Shown piece by piece: positions 1 through 12,161 of a DNA stretch of 64,000 nucleotides. Every line of letters begins with the position of its first letter. Positions within the stretch are counted from its first letter, which is position 1. This stretch comes from Pseudozyma flocculosa PF-1. Lineage: Eukaryota; Basidiomycota; Ustilaginomycetes; Ustilaginales; Ustilaginaceae. A program made the position numbers and the translations under genes. The stretch covers positions 106,336 through 170,335 of the forward strand of contig NW_006920895.1 in NCBI RefSeq assembly GCF_000417875.1. The letters are read 5' to 3'. Under the pieces are notes generated by a model. The model was not told the origin of the DNA, did not search any database, and saw only the letters and a program-made list of their open reading frames with translations.

Positions 1-138
1 CCTGCTTGGCGGTCTTGGCGCTGCAGAGATGGAGCGAAGATGCGAGGCAGAGGACGGATCGCGGGACGCAGAGGATGGCAAGTGATGTACGTCAGAGCTG
101 GGCGTCCTTGAGTACGAAGGTGCAGGCGAGCTGGGCAC

Positions 139-857
139 TTACGCGGCCACCACCTTCTTGGGATCTGAGACGGGGTTGCCGTCCTTGGCCGCAGCAACAC
201 CGTGCTTGAAGGTGGTGTCATCGTGGGGCAGCGGAGCCTCGCGCTTGACCTTGGACTCCTTCTCAAAGGCGTGCTCGTCGGGAATGCTTCGAGATCCCAG
301 GTGCTATCGGGACAAGGCAGGACAAGAAGAGCAAGAAGAAGCGAGGGGTGAATGGCGGGGGCAATCAGCCACGATGAACCCCCTCGACCCCATGGGCCAC
401 CCCGTACCAACGGGGCATGTACGTATCGGCCATGGCTCACCTTGTCGCCAGCAGGGGCGTCGTCTCGCATCTCGGGGCGTTTGATCTCGACAAAGCCCTC
501 GGGGTGCTCGATGCTGCCATCGGGCAGCTCCTTGGGCTGCTGAGGCTCGGCATCCGCCTCGTCTTCCTGCTGCTCGCCTTCGGCGTCGTTGGCGTCAATG
601 TGGTCGCCCTGGCCGTGCGGGTGGCTGCGAGAGTCGGTCTTGGAACCGGGAGCGGTGAGGTAGAGGAAGAGACCACCGAAGCCAAGGACCGAGGCGATGG
701 CCCAGGGGGTGTCGCCGCCGGTGCGGACCTCGGACGCCGATCCGCTCGCGTAGGATCGTCGAGCAGCGGCACGACCAAGGGCGGTGCTGGCTGCAGCAGG
801 GCGGACGGCCGAGCGCAGCAGCGGTCGTGCCGTGCGCAGAGTCTGTTGGGCGATCAT
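139..857 (-). CDS. Small mitochondrial single-pass membrane protein (unknown role)
   Basis: Two exons: 857-441 and 303-139, with a 137-bp intron (donor GTGAGC, acceptor ATAG), give 193 aa. The first ~40 residues are rich in Arg, Ala and Ser with no acidic residues, like a mitochondrial presequence. One hydrophobic segment follows at about residues 51-68 (PWAIASVLGFGGLFLYLT). After it comes a His/Asp/Glu-rich stretch and a Lys-rich hydrophilic tail ending DPKKVVAA. This layout (presequence, one membrane span, charged tail) fits small fungal inner-membrane proteins, but I do not recognise a named family. The start is the first ATG in frame, in a CACC context. It lies tandem to and downstream of DPM2 on the same strand. 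The function is not known to me. Confidence 0.62.
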
Positions 858-1277
858 GGTGCGGGAGACGTGGATGCGGGCTGCAAAGGTCGAGAGGGAA
901 GAGGCGATCGGGAAGAACGATGCTGGTGGAGGAAGGCAAGGATGCTGGCCTTCCTTGATCCAAGCATTGCCCCGACCAACCAACCAACCATCCACGACCC
1001 TGGCCTCGACCCGCCGATCACGTCGACGAGCCCCCGCGATGAGCGCGGGGTCTGGTGCGCTTCTGCTTGTCAGCTGCGAGCCAGCTGGACAATTCAAGAG
1101 TGACTCAATCTTAATCGCTGCCCAGTACTCCACATCAACCGTCTCATCGTCGAGCAAAAGGCAAGGTAAGCATCGCCAGGCCCCGTACCATCATCATTCT
1201 CTTCAAGGATCCGACAAATTGCGCGCTGGTCCTTGCACACGAGATGCAAGCCAAGCTCAAACGGCTGGTGGTGAGGG
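858..1277. other. Intergenic region between two minus-strand genes
   Basis: About 420 bp between the DPM2 stop and the start of the small mitochondrial protein gene. It should hold the promoter of the latter and the 3' end of DPM2. I see no convincing ORF, repeat or RNA gene. Confidence 0.5.
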
Positions 1278-1850
1278 TCACGACTGGCTTTGACCGGCCT
1301 CGGTTTCGCGCCGGCGGGCCTGGTCTGGGCGTCGATTTCTTCTTGATCCGGATCGGACCGACCCGTTTTCCAGCTCAGAGGGGTCCTGCCGTACGTCATT
1401 TGCCCGCGCTCGATGGCTGACCGGCCTGGCGTAGGCCGGGTCCGCTTCGGATCCGACGTCGCCCCGGATCGTCAGTCCGATGAAGATGCCAACGCTGCCC
1501 AGGCCGACGACGAGGATGAGCGACGGCGCCCGCACGGCCCAAATGCGGTCCGGGAAGAGTTCCTGCACCATGGCATCCGCAGGCAGGAAAGGCTGATGTA
1601 TGGAGAGGGCGCCAAGGTGGGCAAGTCGGATGTGCAGAAGAAAGAGGGCAGCTCTCTCTGTCAGAGAGGTCATACACGTACCTGGGGGTGCCCAGGGGTC
1701 ACTCTATCGTGGTAGAGAGGCGCGCCGACCCACCATGACCAGGGCCCAGACGGTGTAGTATGCCACGCAGGCTACGGTGGCGGTGAGGCAGACGCTGCCG
1801 CTGACGCGGTTCGTGATGGCCTTGAAACCGTCCGCAGCAAGTCCCAACAT
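1278..1850 (-). CDS. DPM2: DPM2, regulatory subunit of dolichol-phosphate mannose synthase
   Basis: Exon 1 is 1850-1734 and exon 2 is 1592-1278, separated by a 141-bp intron (donor GTGGGT, acceptor CAG, phase 0). Exon 1 encodes the first membrane helix, ending CVAYYTVWALVM. Exon 2 opens with PFLPADAMVQELFPDRIWAV and the second helix (LILVVGLGSVGIFIGLTI). This pattern (YYT.W, then P, an FP.R.WA loop, then a Gly-rich helix) is that of DPM2, a two-helix ER protein that stabilises the catalytic Dpm1 subunit making dolichol-P-mannose for N-glycans, GPI anchors and O-mannosylation. The model gives 143 aa, longer than the usual ~80-100. The last ~55 hydrophilic residues are doubtful, so a further intron or earlier end is possible. 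It is divergent from ATP2. Confidence 0.72.
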
Positions 1851-2854
1851 TTGATCCGAGTCCGGGGAAGAAGAAGATAGAGACAGGGGTAGAGCAGAGT
1901 ACGCCTCACAACCCGTCAGCCCCGGACACAGCTCAGAGGTGTCTCGTCGTCCCTCTTGTCGGACATGGAAGTCACACACGACGTGCACATAGCTGCTCAC
2001 CATGCTGCGCTGCAGGTGCCGTGACCAGGCCTATCGGTAGGAGCTGGCATCGATATCGCGCACGGATGCAGGCGCTGGAGGAGGGCCTCAGCGGCGCGAA
2101 AGGACCCTCGCCAAAGTCATGTCTCCAGGGGGGAAAGAGAGCCCGTCGGAGCCGACACGAGGCGCACGATGGTGATCGGCTGCGCCAAGGAGTGGTTTGA
2201 ATGTGCGACGGCGCCAGAGATCCCTCGTTGGCAGCCGCTTGCTCCGCCGCATCAGCTCCCGCCTGGCGTCCGTGAGAAGAAGCGGGCAGGGAGGCGAATT
2301 TCAACTGGCCCGGGCCCGGTTACCACCGACCACGACCCAAAGGGGGGGGCCAGGCTACCCACGGGGCCGGGTAAAGCCTGTATTGGCTGGCGCTTGTGAC
2401 TTTTTGTAATTCAAACTGTCGGCGGCAATTGAAATCGACACGGTCGGTGATCGTGGACAGTACTGGGCAAACGGGGAGACGAGAGGGAGGCAAAGCGGCG
2501 GCGCCTGCCCCCAGCAAACAAGCTTGCAAAAGAAGACGGGTGGTGTGCCAGGCCCAGCAGAGGCCAGTTCTTCCCGGTGGACGGTCCACGGGCCCCGCGG
2601 CCAGCGCTTGCCTCTGGTCTGCCCGCCCGTGAGCTGATCAGAGGGCCCGCCTGGCGCCTCATCCTTCTTCGATCTGGCGCCCGCCCAGACCTGCCTGGCC
2701 CTTTGCCCTCTTGCGCGCCCGTCCGTCCGTCTGCCCGCCCGCCCGACCGCCCGTTTTCTCCCTTCGCTCGCGCTCGTCGCCTTCTCTCCCTCTTCCCTCC
2801 CCACACCTCGACCTATCCATCACCCCGTCCCCCCTCTCCCGTACCCACACCAAC
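1851..2854. promoter_or_regulatory. Divergent promoter region, DPM2 / ATP2
   Basis: About 1 kb between the oppositely oriented starts of DPM2 and ATP2, with no supportable ORF. The 160 bp before the ATP2 ATG (about 2690-2850) are almost pure pyrimidine on the + strand (CCGCCCG and CTCTCCC runs), typical of strong fungal promoters and 5' leaders. I see no clear TATA box. Confidence 0.5.
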
Positions 2855-4979
<2,125 letters not shown>

Positions 4980-5686
4980 AATGGTTCAAGCATGCGGTCC
5001 GCCTCGGCACCCCGATTCGGTCTGAGAGGCGGGCGCAGGCACGTCTTCGACCCCTTAGACTCTTTGTCGTCGACGTCCCCCACCGTCTCCTGCTCCTCTC
5101 TGTACCAAATTTGGCGTGGAGTGTAGGAGCGCTGTCCTCTTGTTCCTGAATTCAATCACTAGTTTCGTTTAAAGAAATCGGCTCCACTGTTTTATCGCTC
5201 TTCATCGATGCTGCAGCAACCTGCTTGCATGCGGGTCAACGTGCCATTACAGACGTTCGCCATCGGTTAGGCCGACATGCCTCGTTTACATCCCTGCGGG
5301 CATCGCGATCCTGCCGGGATGGTTGCTGGTGGTAAATCGCACGGCGCGAGGTCGAGTGGATGGGCAGATTCGGCGGCTGCCGACAGCCCCAAGAAGCGCG
5401 GCACGGTGGCATTCCTCGAAGCGTCGGAGTGCGCCCAGTCGTGCTGCCTTTGCCCACCAAGCGGTCCCGGATCGCAGACGACGCCAGTCCTGCTCAGAGC
5501 TGATGTCAACCGCGGTGGCTGTGGCGGCCAACATCGCGGGCAGCCGCTGATTAGCAGTCGCACGCCGCTTTGCCGGCCCCTGCAAGCTTGTCGTGTGGGA
5601 TGACCGCGCGGATTCGGCCGGCCGGGACGTCGATGGTGAAGATGCAGAAAAGGACATCGTCCGGGGGTGACCGTCCTCAGCGCCGA
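4980..5686. other. Convergent 3' region, ATP2 / XPF
   Basis: About 700 bp between the stop codons of two convergent genes. It should hold both 3' UTRs. ORFs here have no domain character, and I see no RNA gene or repeat. Confidence 0.5.
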
Positions 5687-8600
5687 TTAGCGCCGCGGTT
5701 GCTGTTTGACGTCCCTGTGGATGAATCTGGTCAGCTGACGACCCGGTTCGACCCCGATGAGGTCACGCAGCTCGTCGGCCGACATGTCGCAGAGGTCTGC
5801 CAGGTCCCTGACCTGGCCCATGATGTACCTGTAGTTCTTCGTCGTGACGCCAGGCAGAGCCCGGAGCATGTCTTGCGGCGCCAGGTTGAATGAGTGCTCG
5901 CTGTTGGGGTTGATGCTGCGGCCTTTACCCGATTCAGACGTCGCGCCCGTAGACTCTTCGAGACCGACCATCGCCACGCGCGCGGCGTCGGGCTCTTCAA
6001 AATTCTGCTTGAGCTCGGCAAAGATGTCTGCCGTCGCAAACGGCGAGCTGGACCAGATGACCCTGAGACGAGGAAAGGCAGAAGTCAGGAGAACCAGCTT
6101 CGCCTGGATGTCGAGTTCTGAGTTGGCGCCGCGCATCGCAACGCTTTTTCCTTCATTCAAGGTCTGGCCCGGACGAGGAGATGGACAGCTTTCTGTCAGT
6201 CATCGCTGTTCTCGTAGCCTTGCGGCAGATCGTAGCCGACTTACCTGGAGTGAGAACGACTTGTCCTGCTCAAATTCGATTAGGAGGATGGGGTGCTGGT
6301 AGTGGACACTCATCAGCTCGCATTGAGTGTACCTGATCAGGAAGAGCAGAGGAGAGACGTCAGGGCAAGGCTGGGCGGGTCAATTTACAACGAGATTCGC
6401 TCGCGCTATAATCGTTCGAGTCTGCACCGTACTCACAGGCGTCCCGAGTTGAAGCTTTGCACCAGGTCGGGCAGGCTTTTTCTCTCGACGCACATTGTGG
6501 GCGACAGGATGTAGTCTCCGATCTGTAGCGTGCAGGGTACCACCTGGATGTTGGCCGCGTGCAGCATCGACGGCAGACTTGAACGGAACTCGCGCATATC
6601 GACGATGATCCTTGGAGGCTCCGCGGTAGCGGTCCTCTGGCCACCTGCCACTCGGCTGCTGACTGTCCGAAGGAATCGCTGATCGGCGTCCTCCGCCATG
6701 GGTCGGCCATCGGCTGTCAGGGGGAGGGCCATGTTGGACTTTTCCCGGATGAGCCGCTCAAATGCCTCTTTTTCCCTCCGGAGAGCGCTGAGGTAACGCT
6801 GCTCCTCGACAGAGTCGGCGTAGATGAGGAAGTAGACGCGGGCACCGATGCCCGGGTTGGTGCTGCGATAGACCTCGATGCGTCGGACAAACGCTGGATC
6901 CGGGTCGTACATGACGAAGAAGCGTGGCCGGAGCTCTTGCAGGATCTTGTCGTCTTGGTCGCCACGATATGGACGTACGACCACCAGGTTCTCCATGCTC
7001 AGCATGCCAAAGAAGGCATCGAACTCGACCTCGTCCATATCTGCGAGGCGGGAGGAAGCTTCACCGACAGCCTCCTCGCCGAAGTCTGCTTCCGCACGAG
7101 CTAGGGCAGACTCGATACTGACGAGCAAAGTGGGCGGTCTCCTATGATTCAGCGACTCCTTACTGGTATGACTGCTGGCTCCAAGGTGGGGACTCACAAC
7201 TTAGACACCTGGCCCGCTTCTTCCTCTAGCGCTGCGCCGCCACCCTCCGATGCAGAGCCACGCGTGAAGCGACCGCCGGCGACGCTCGCCGCACCGCCCC
7301 TTTGCCTGCGCCTCTTGAGAAGCTGTTGCTGGCCCCGTTGCTGAAAAGCCTCTTTCCGTTTGAGGGCCTCGGAAGTTGCCGCACCCCTTTCACCTGATCG
7401 CTCGAGGCGATTGGCGTCCGAGGGCCCGGATGACGCCTGCCCATCACTCCTGAGGTTGGCGTTGAGCTTGCCCAGCCCCCCCTTCCAGAAGAAGTAGTCG
7501 CGCAGGAGCCGGCGCATCAGAAGCTTCCCGGGACTGTCGGGAGGGCACTGGTGCATAGTAGAGAGGATCTCCCGGATCTGCGAGCAGGTGCGTTCCGAGT
7601 TGGTCATGATCAAGATCGTGTTGTTGGTTGGGCCGGTTAGATCGACCTCCGAAAAGTGAATCTCCTGCTCGATCTCGTCGAGGACTTCTTTCAACAGGTG
7701 CCATTTCGGCAGCTCCTCGAGGACGGGCGTCACTTGTTCTGGCAGCTGTGTGTCGGCAGCCGTCCGTTGTCGCGCACCTTCGGCGCTCGTGGTTGCCTCC
7801 GCCTCTCGGAGGGCCTCCTCGCCGTCCGCGTCGATGCCGTCTTGGTCCAAGGATCGCGAGAGCATCGGGTTCTCCGTCCACAGATACGCCCTCCGCTTGG
7901 CCTCGACGAAGATTGTGTTGGCCGCATCCATGTAAAGCCAGGGGGATTGATTCTGGCGAGCCGTTCCGCTCACTGTTGTCGTGTTAGAAGCCAGTATCGT
8001 CTCGAGGAAGGAGTTGAACGTCACGGCATCGTACGTGAGCAGATAGCTGTTGCGCGATCCGAGTCCGTGGGGATCGGGTCGGACCTCAAGGCGAGGGCGT
8101 CAGCTGCAACACCTGTGCATCCCCCGGAACTCCTGCAGCCGCAGCACTCACTTCAGCAGGCTTCTGAGCGTAGTCAGGTCGCCGACAAGCTGCTTCGTTT
8201 TGCCGCTGACGCGGTGCCAGATCGGATCGAGCTGACGCCTGACCATGACGTCGAACGCTCTGAAGATGGCATTCTCGATGGAGAAATCGTCGGTTTCGAC
8301 CTTGGCGCCGTCATTGATCGAAGCAACGGGACGGTCAGCCGCTGGCGGATCGCTTTTGCACATACGTTCTGAAAGGTCACTCACGTTCGCGTTCCCCCTC
8401 TTGAGCTCGGACAGCGTCGCATCCAGGCATTCGACAATGGCAGTCTGGATGTCGCGCATCGAACGGCTGAGTGGTTGGTGGAGTTCGATGACATCTGCCT
8501 TTCTTTGGCCGAGGTCTTTGTTCGTCTGCTTGTGGAAACTAGATTGGGTTTGGCATCGCAACGAGAACGCCGTATGAGCGGGCAGGAGATCTCGTTTCGA

Positions 8601-9495
8601 CTTGCCGCTTGACTCTGCGGGCTACATTGAGTACGCACCGTGGCCATAGCTCGACCTTGCGTATCCTTAGCTGGCTCATCACCGTTTGCAGGGGGCTCAC
8701 ACCGGCGGTGAAGTGCTCCGGTTCGTCTGAAAAGGCCTTGAGGAAGCCGTCCTGCCAGGATCAAGACCGAACACCGACCCAATCAAACACTGTACGCGGC
8801 AACGACGTTCGGGCAGGCCATGATGCGTACCTTGTTCTCTTGTCGGTAGATGCGCAGGATGAATGCTTCGACAGAGGTAGGCGTGACCCTGGCAAGAAGC
8901 CAAAAGCGTGGGCTCTGACGATAAGACCCAGCTCGTTGACGCAGGCAACGTTCCCTCAGCCTACACTCACTTTTCAGCATGCATCACGGCGAGGCCAGTG
9001 ATGAGCCCTGTCGGGATCCTCTTGCTCAACATGTCGACGACCAGGATGCGGGACGTTACGCTAAGGATCCCGCCAGAGAGGTACGTTTCCTGCCTGCAAC
9101 GGCCCGACATCGAATCCAGGCAGATGTGTTCAGTTGAGGACGATGAGCGCCATTTGAACGGGTCTTTGAGCTGTTCACGCTCACCTCTGCTTGGCCGGCA
9201 TCTCATGATGGATAGTGCGCATACCGGGCTTTCTGACGCCCAGTGTGGTGAGCTCCTCGCCGATGCCAGCTTCCTCCTCTGCAGAGGCGTTGACGAGGAT
9301 GACTAGGTTTTTAGGCCCATCGTAGATCCTCAAGACAGTGCTGACGATGCGCCGCATACCGAGGCCTCGGGCCATGATGACCAAGACGTCGCCCTCATCC
9401 GGTGAATCGTCTGGACCTGGCACCAGCGAACTGATGATGGCTTGGTGGAATGGCAGCAGCGAGGCTCGCTCGAGCAGCGATTCGGTGGTATCCAT
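5687..9495 (-). CDS. XPF: XPF/Rad1 structure-specific DNA repair endonuclease
   Basis: Exons on the minus strand: 9495-9185, 9093-8971, 8888-8831, 8751-8639, 8538-8152, 8046-7198, 7117-6437 (or from 7141), 6332-6245 and 6163-5687; all phases agree, giving about 1,028 aa. An 84-nt in-frame intron (8384-8301) may also be removed. The N-terminal helicase-like part has LVIMARGLGMRRIVSTVLRIY and GGILSVTSRILVVDMLSKRIP. The ERCC4 nuclease site is IGDYILSPTMCVERKSLPD (the GD...ERKxxxD motif, about residues 813-831). The C-terminus ends in a (HhH)2 region with LPGVTTKNYRYIMGQV. With its Ercc1/Rad10 partner this enzyme cuts 5' of bulky lesions in nucleotide excision repair and acts on crosslinks and recombination flaps. 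S. cerevisiae calls it RAD1, a different protein from the checkpoint Rad1 at 22.5 kb. Confidence 0.94.
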
Positions 9496-9891
9496 CGTGT
9501 AAGACGTGATCCTTCCTGCCGGCTGCTAAGAACAGGCTGGGTGAGGCATTACAGCAGGACTTGTGTTGCTGGCGAATGTCGAAGGTGATTGGACGGCGGT
9601 GGTGGTGGTGGCGAAGAACGTTTTGGGTACCCACCTGCATCGACCCAGCCTGCGTCCGCCCAGGAAAATGTGGAGGGCGTCCATCGGTCTGACTGGACGC
9701 GTGGCGCAGTTGGCTCAAGCCAGACTGAGCTCCAAACTCGGAATTCGGCAATGGCACACCTACCCCAGTCTCTCTCACTGCTGTCAGCACGGCCTCCGAC
9801 GACCTGCTGACTCTGCATCTTGACCCCCAGCAGAGCCTATTCTCCCACCAGAGAACCACAGATGAAGAATGAATCAGCCACAATGAGCATA
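9496..9891. promoter_or_regulatory. XPF upstream region
   Basis: About 400 bp between the XPF start and the transposon island, the likely XPF promoter. It holds a short (GGT)n stretch near 9600. No gene is seen. Confidence 0.4.
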
Positions 9892-9926
9892 CATAGCTAG
9901 CAGCAGGACCATAGCTAGCAGCAGGG
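9892..9926 (+). repeat. Left terminal repeat of transposon island, two tandem copies
   Basis: The motif CATAGCTAGCAGCAGG occurs twice in tandem, at 9892-9908 (ending A) and 9910-9926 (ending G). The second copy is a perfect 17-base inverted match to 15099-15115. Together they bracket about 5.2 kb of repeats and retrotransposon remains, as terminal inverted repeats of a DNA-type or foldback element would. No target duplication is evident. Confidence 0.6.
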
Positions 9927-9940
9927 TGGGGCCCATTTTG

Positions 9941-9961
9941 GATCGTAGGCAGGCTACGATC
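9941..9961. repeat. Short palindrome GATCGTAG-5 nt-CTACGATC
   Basis: A perfect 8-bp stem with a GCAGG loop, just inside the left terminal repeat. The same CTACGAT/ATCGTAG palindromic motif recurs inside the right end (14915-14935 and degenerate copies to about 15093), so it behaves as a subterminal repeat of the island. Confidence 0.6.
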
Positions 9962-10068
9962 TGAAATCAGGAATCGATCCCTGTCTTCGATTATCCCGAT
10001 GTGCAGCCTAGCTACGATCTCAAATCGGGCATTGAGCCCTGTGTACGATTTTTCGGATGCGCAGCCTA
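9953..10068 (+). repeat. Two tandem 58-bp repeats
   Basis: Units 9953-10010 and 10011-10068 both begin GCTACGATCT and end GCAGCCTA, with scattered differences between. A third partial unit starts at 10069. They are AT-richer than the surrounding genome and noncoding. Confidence 0.65.
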
Positions 10069-10120
10069 GCTACGATCTAGCTACAATCCAAAATCCGACA
10101 TTTTTTTGGCAGGCTCTTCT

Positions 10121-10818
10121 TGTTGGAACACCTCGCCGTCTCGCACAAAAAACGCAAAGGATAAACCGATTCGATCAGAAGGGACACTCTAGAGCACTGG
10201 ACGCGCCCTTCGGGCCCGGCTCCTGCGAGTCCCGACCCGAGCCATCAGGTAAGGCAAGGGTAGCCGTAAGGAGCAGCTCCTACCCCCGATGCTACCCCTC
10301 ACCGACGGTCAATCCCCCTTCATTCCTACCCCTCCATTCCTACCCCTTTAGATAGACACGTCCAGTCATCTAGAGAGCCGCGGTTCACGGTCGAGTCAAG
10401 CAACTCGACCAAAGAGACGGAGCGGCACGGTCCCCTGTAGCTACAGGATCATGGTTGCTGCTCTAGAGGTCTATAGTAACCCGCAGCGCAAAGTTGTAGC
10501 GTATATATATGACCAGCTTCTGGTCGCCGATGGGACCGCTTCTTTATCGAATCTTGCACACTTCATCCCCTTCTATCGGTTCGCTTACCCTCACACACTC
10601 TTCCACATCTCTACAAGCAACTACAGTCGCCTGCCTTGCGTCTTCGACAACTAGTCCGTCGGTCTACCCTCGACCTGGCCCCGAAGCCGTTCCGAGTCCA
10701 GGAACAACAACTCGACTCCTACGGTTTGACTCCATACTGTCCTTCGGTGTTCCAGACAACTAGACTTGTTGTTTGTCGTCGGTTCTGACTTGCACGCACC
10801 CTAGCAGGTGTCCCAATA
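10121..10818 (+). repeat. Copia-type LTR, plus orientation
   Basis: A 698-bp sequence that starts TGTTGGAACACCT and ends AGGTGTCCCAATA, so its termini are inverted matches. It is a close inverted copy of 13658-14353, with most differences confined to about 10205-10260. A TATATATA run near 10501-10508 is a plausible LTR promoter TATA box. It is flanked by CTTCT on the left (10116-10120) and CAAAG on the right, which do not match each other. No primer-binding site follows it. The 67-aa ORF at 10451 is also present in the other copy and is not a recognised protein. Confidence 0.8.
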
Positions 10819-11337
10819 CAAAGCGCGCGCGTGATGTTGGCGACGTTGATGCAGGTTGGTGGCGTCGATGGCAGCCTGGTGGCGGCGGCGGGCGAAGGTC
10901 CGATGGCGGGCGAGGGTCGATGGCAGGCAAAGGGCCGATGGTAGTGGTTGGGAGGGAGGGAGCGAGGTGGAGCGGGCAAGACTATATACCAAGGCACGCG
11001 GGCGGGTGAGGCTCAGCTGGCGGGCAGGGGGTCAGCTGATGGGTGTAACGGTCGACCTGGCGAGTGCGCAGAGGAGTATCCGAGGGCGGAGAAATCTCTG
11101 CACGTCAGAGGGCGATCGCTTCAGTGCTCCCGTCAGAGGCGCAAGCAAGGTTCGGGAACGGCGGGTTGATACCGAGGGCGGCTGTGAGCACCGTTGGCAG
11201 GCGTCCACGGTCAAGGATGACTACGGAAGTGAGCTGGCGATGGTGATCTGTTGATAGGCGTCATATTTGCTAGGCAACGGTAGCCTCGGGCTCTCACGTC
11301 GATGGAAGACGAGCAAGCTGTGAGGACTGGTATTGAC

Positions 11338-11364
11338 TAGACTGGATGAGGGGCATCCAGTCTA
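11338..11364. repeat. Perfect 11-bp hairpin
   Basis: TAGACTGGATG (11338-11348), loop AGGGG, then CATCCAGTCTA. No T-run follows, so a bacterial-style terminator is irrelevant here. Confidence 0.7.
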
Positions 11365-11407
11365 CCGACGCGGAGGAGGACTAGGCTATATACTGTCTAC
11401 CTACGGC

Positions 11408-11429
11408 GTCGAGGCATCCCTGCCTCGAC
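11408..11429. repeat. Perfect 9-bp hairpin
   Basis: GTCGAGGCA (11408-11416), loop TCCC, then TGCCTCGAC (11421-11429). It starts about 45 bp after the previous hairpin. Confidence 0.7.
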
Positions 11430-11612
11430 CAATCAGAAATGGCCTCTATTGTCCTATTGTCCTCCATTGTCATCCCAGGGCGTTGCTCCGAGGTGGGACG
11501 CCACCGTTGTGCCCGAAGCCTAGCCCTTGGCCCTCAGTGCGGATCTGAAGCGTCCTCCTGCCAGCAGGAGCAACTGCGGAGCCGCACGGTGCGTGCCGAC
11601 GTTGCCTGGCGC

Positions 11613-11691
11613 GCAGAGGATTGCTGGCGGCCTGGTGATTCCTCTCCGCGGCCGCGCGGAGAGAATTCACTTCGGCTCCGGAATCCTCTGC
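11613..11691. repeat. Nested palindrome, outer 10-bp and inner 9-bp stems
   Basis: Outer arms GCAGAGGATT (11613-11622) and AATCCTCTGC (11682-11691) enclose an inner perfect stem CTCTCCGCG (11642-11650) / CGCGGAGAG (11655-11663) with a 4-nt loop. The inner arms continue imperfectly into ATTC/GAATTC. Confidence 0.65.
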
Positions 11692-11768
11692 TCCGCTGGC
11701 CCGCGCCGCTCAGCCCCGATTGAGCCAGGGCTGTGACAGCGGGCGGGAGGTCAGGCAGAGGGCGTGCG

Positions 11769-11812
11769 TGCGTGCTCACACAGGCCAGCCAGCGAGCCTG
11801 CGTGAGCACGCA
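11769..11812. repeat. 11-bp hairpin with inner 4-bp stem
   Basis: TGCGTGCTCAC (11769-11779) pairs with GTGAGCACGCA (11802-11812). Inside, CAGG (11781-11784) pairs with CCTG (11797-11800) across one mismatch. Confidence 0.65.
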
Positions 11813-12037
11813 TGCAGGCCTGACTGGCGGCGTGGCCTGGCCTCCACTTTTTTTTTGCGCGCGCGCAAGCTTAGTCAGCCTCGCCAGCCGGCCGGCCCCT
11901 GAGCCAGCCAGCTGGCCCACCCGCGCGCCCGCCCGAGCCTGCCAGCCAGCCCAGCCCACCCGCCACCCGCCCGAGCCTGGCTGCCAGCCAACCAGCTGGC
12001 TTGACTGCTTGCTGGGCAGAAGCGGCGGCGAGAGCTG

Positions 12038-12087
12038 TCAATCATCAGAATCCTCGGAGACAGCTCCCCGAGGTTTCCGATGATTGA
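12038..12087. repeat. 20-bp hairpin adjoining the truncated LTR
   Basis: TCAATCATCAGAATCCTCGG (12038-12057) pairs with 12068-12087 with two mismatches; the loop is 10 nt. It ends 24 bp before the truncated LTR remnant. Confidence 0.7.
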
Positions 12088-12111
12088 CGGAGGCGGCAGA
12101 GCAGGCAGAAG

Positions 12112-12161
12112 TATTGGAACACCTGTTAGGGTGCGTGCAAGTCGGAACCGACGACAAACAA
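12112..12161 (-). repeat. 3' LTR remnant of the copia-like element
   Basis: About 50 bp matching the last part of the LTR (minus strand ...TTCCGACTTGCACGCACC...AGGTGTTCCAATA). It is fused directly to the protease coding region, so integrase, reverse transcriptase, RNase H and most of the 3' LTR are deleted. It is followed (minus strand) by CTTCT. Confidence 0.75.

Larger units (their letters stand above)
10819..12111. other. Palindrome-rich noncoding segment inside the island
   Basis: No protein-like ORF. The first ~200 bp are GGTGGCG-type imperfect repeats. From 11338 to 12087 there are at least five near-perfect hairpins, listed separately. About 11890-12000 is a degenerate CCAGCC/CCCGCC simple repeat. 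The segment lies between the plus-strand LTR and the truncated minus-strand retrotransposon, and by the flanking-duplication argument it has been inverted. Confidence 0.55.

Noticed and set aside
5735..5755. B-box-like GGTTCGACCCC
   Set aside because: It lies within the XPF coding C-terminus and has no A box or cloverleaf around it.
9690..9760. tRNA-like A box (TGGCGCAGTTGG)
   Set aside because: It matches the A-box consensus, but no anticodon arm folds and no B box follows at the right distance. At best a chance match or tRNA fragment.
9953..10077. CRISPR-like array
   Set aside because: Only two to three degenerate 58-bp units without distinct spacers, in a fungal genome; it is a tandem repeat of a mobile element.
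10451..10654. 67-aa ORF repeated at 13820-14023 (minus)
   Set aside because: It is identical in both places only because both lie in the LTR copies, downstream of the LTR TATA region. There is no sign it is a protein.
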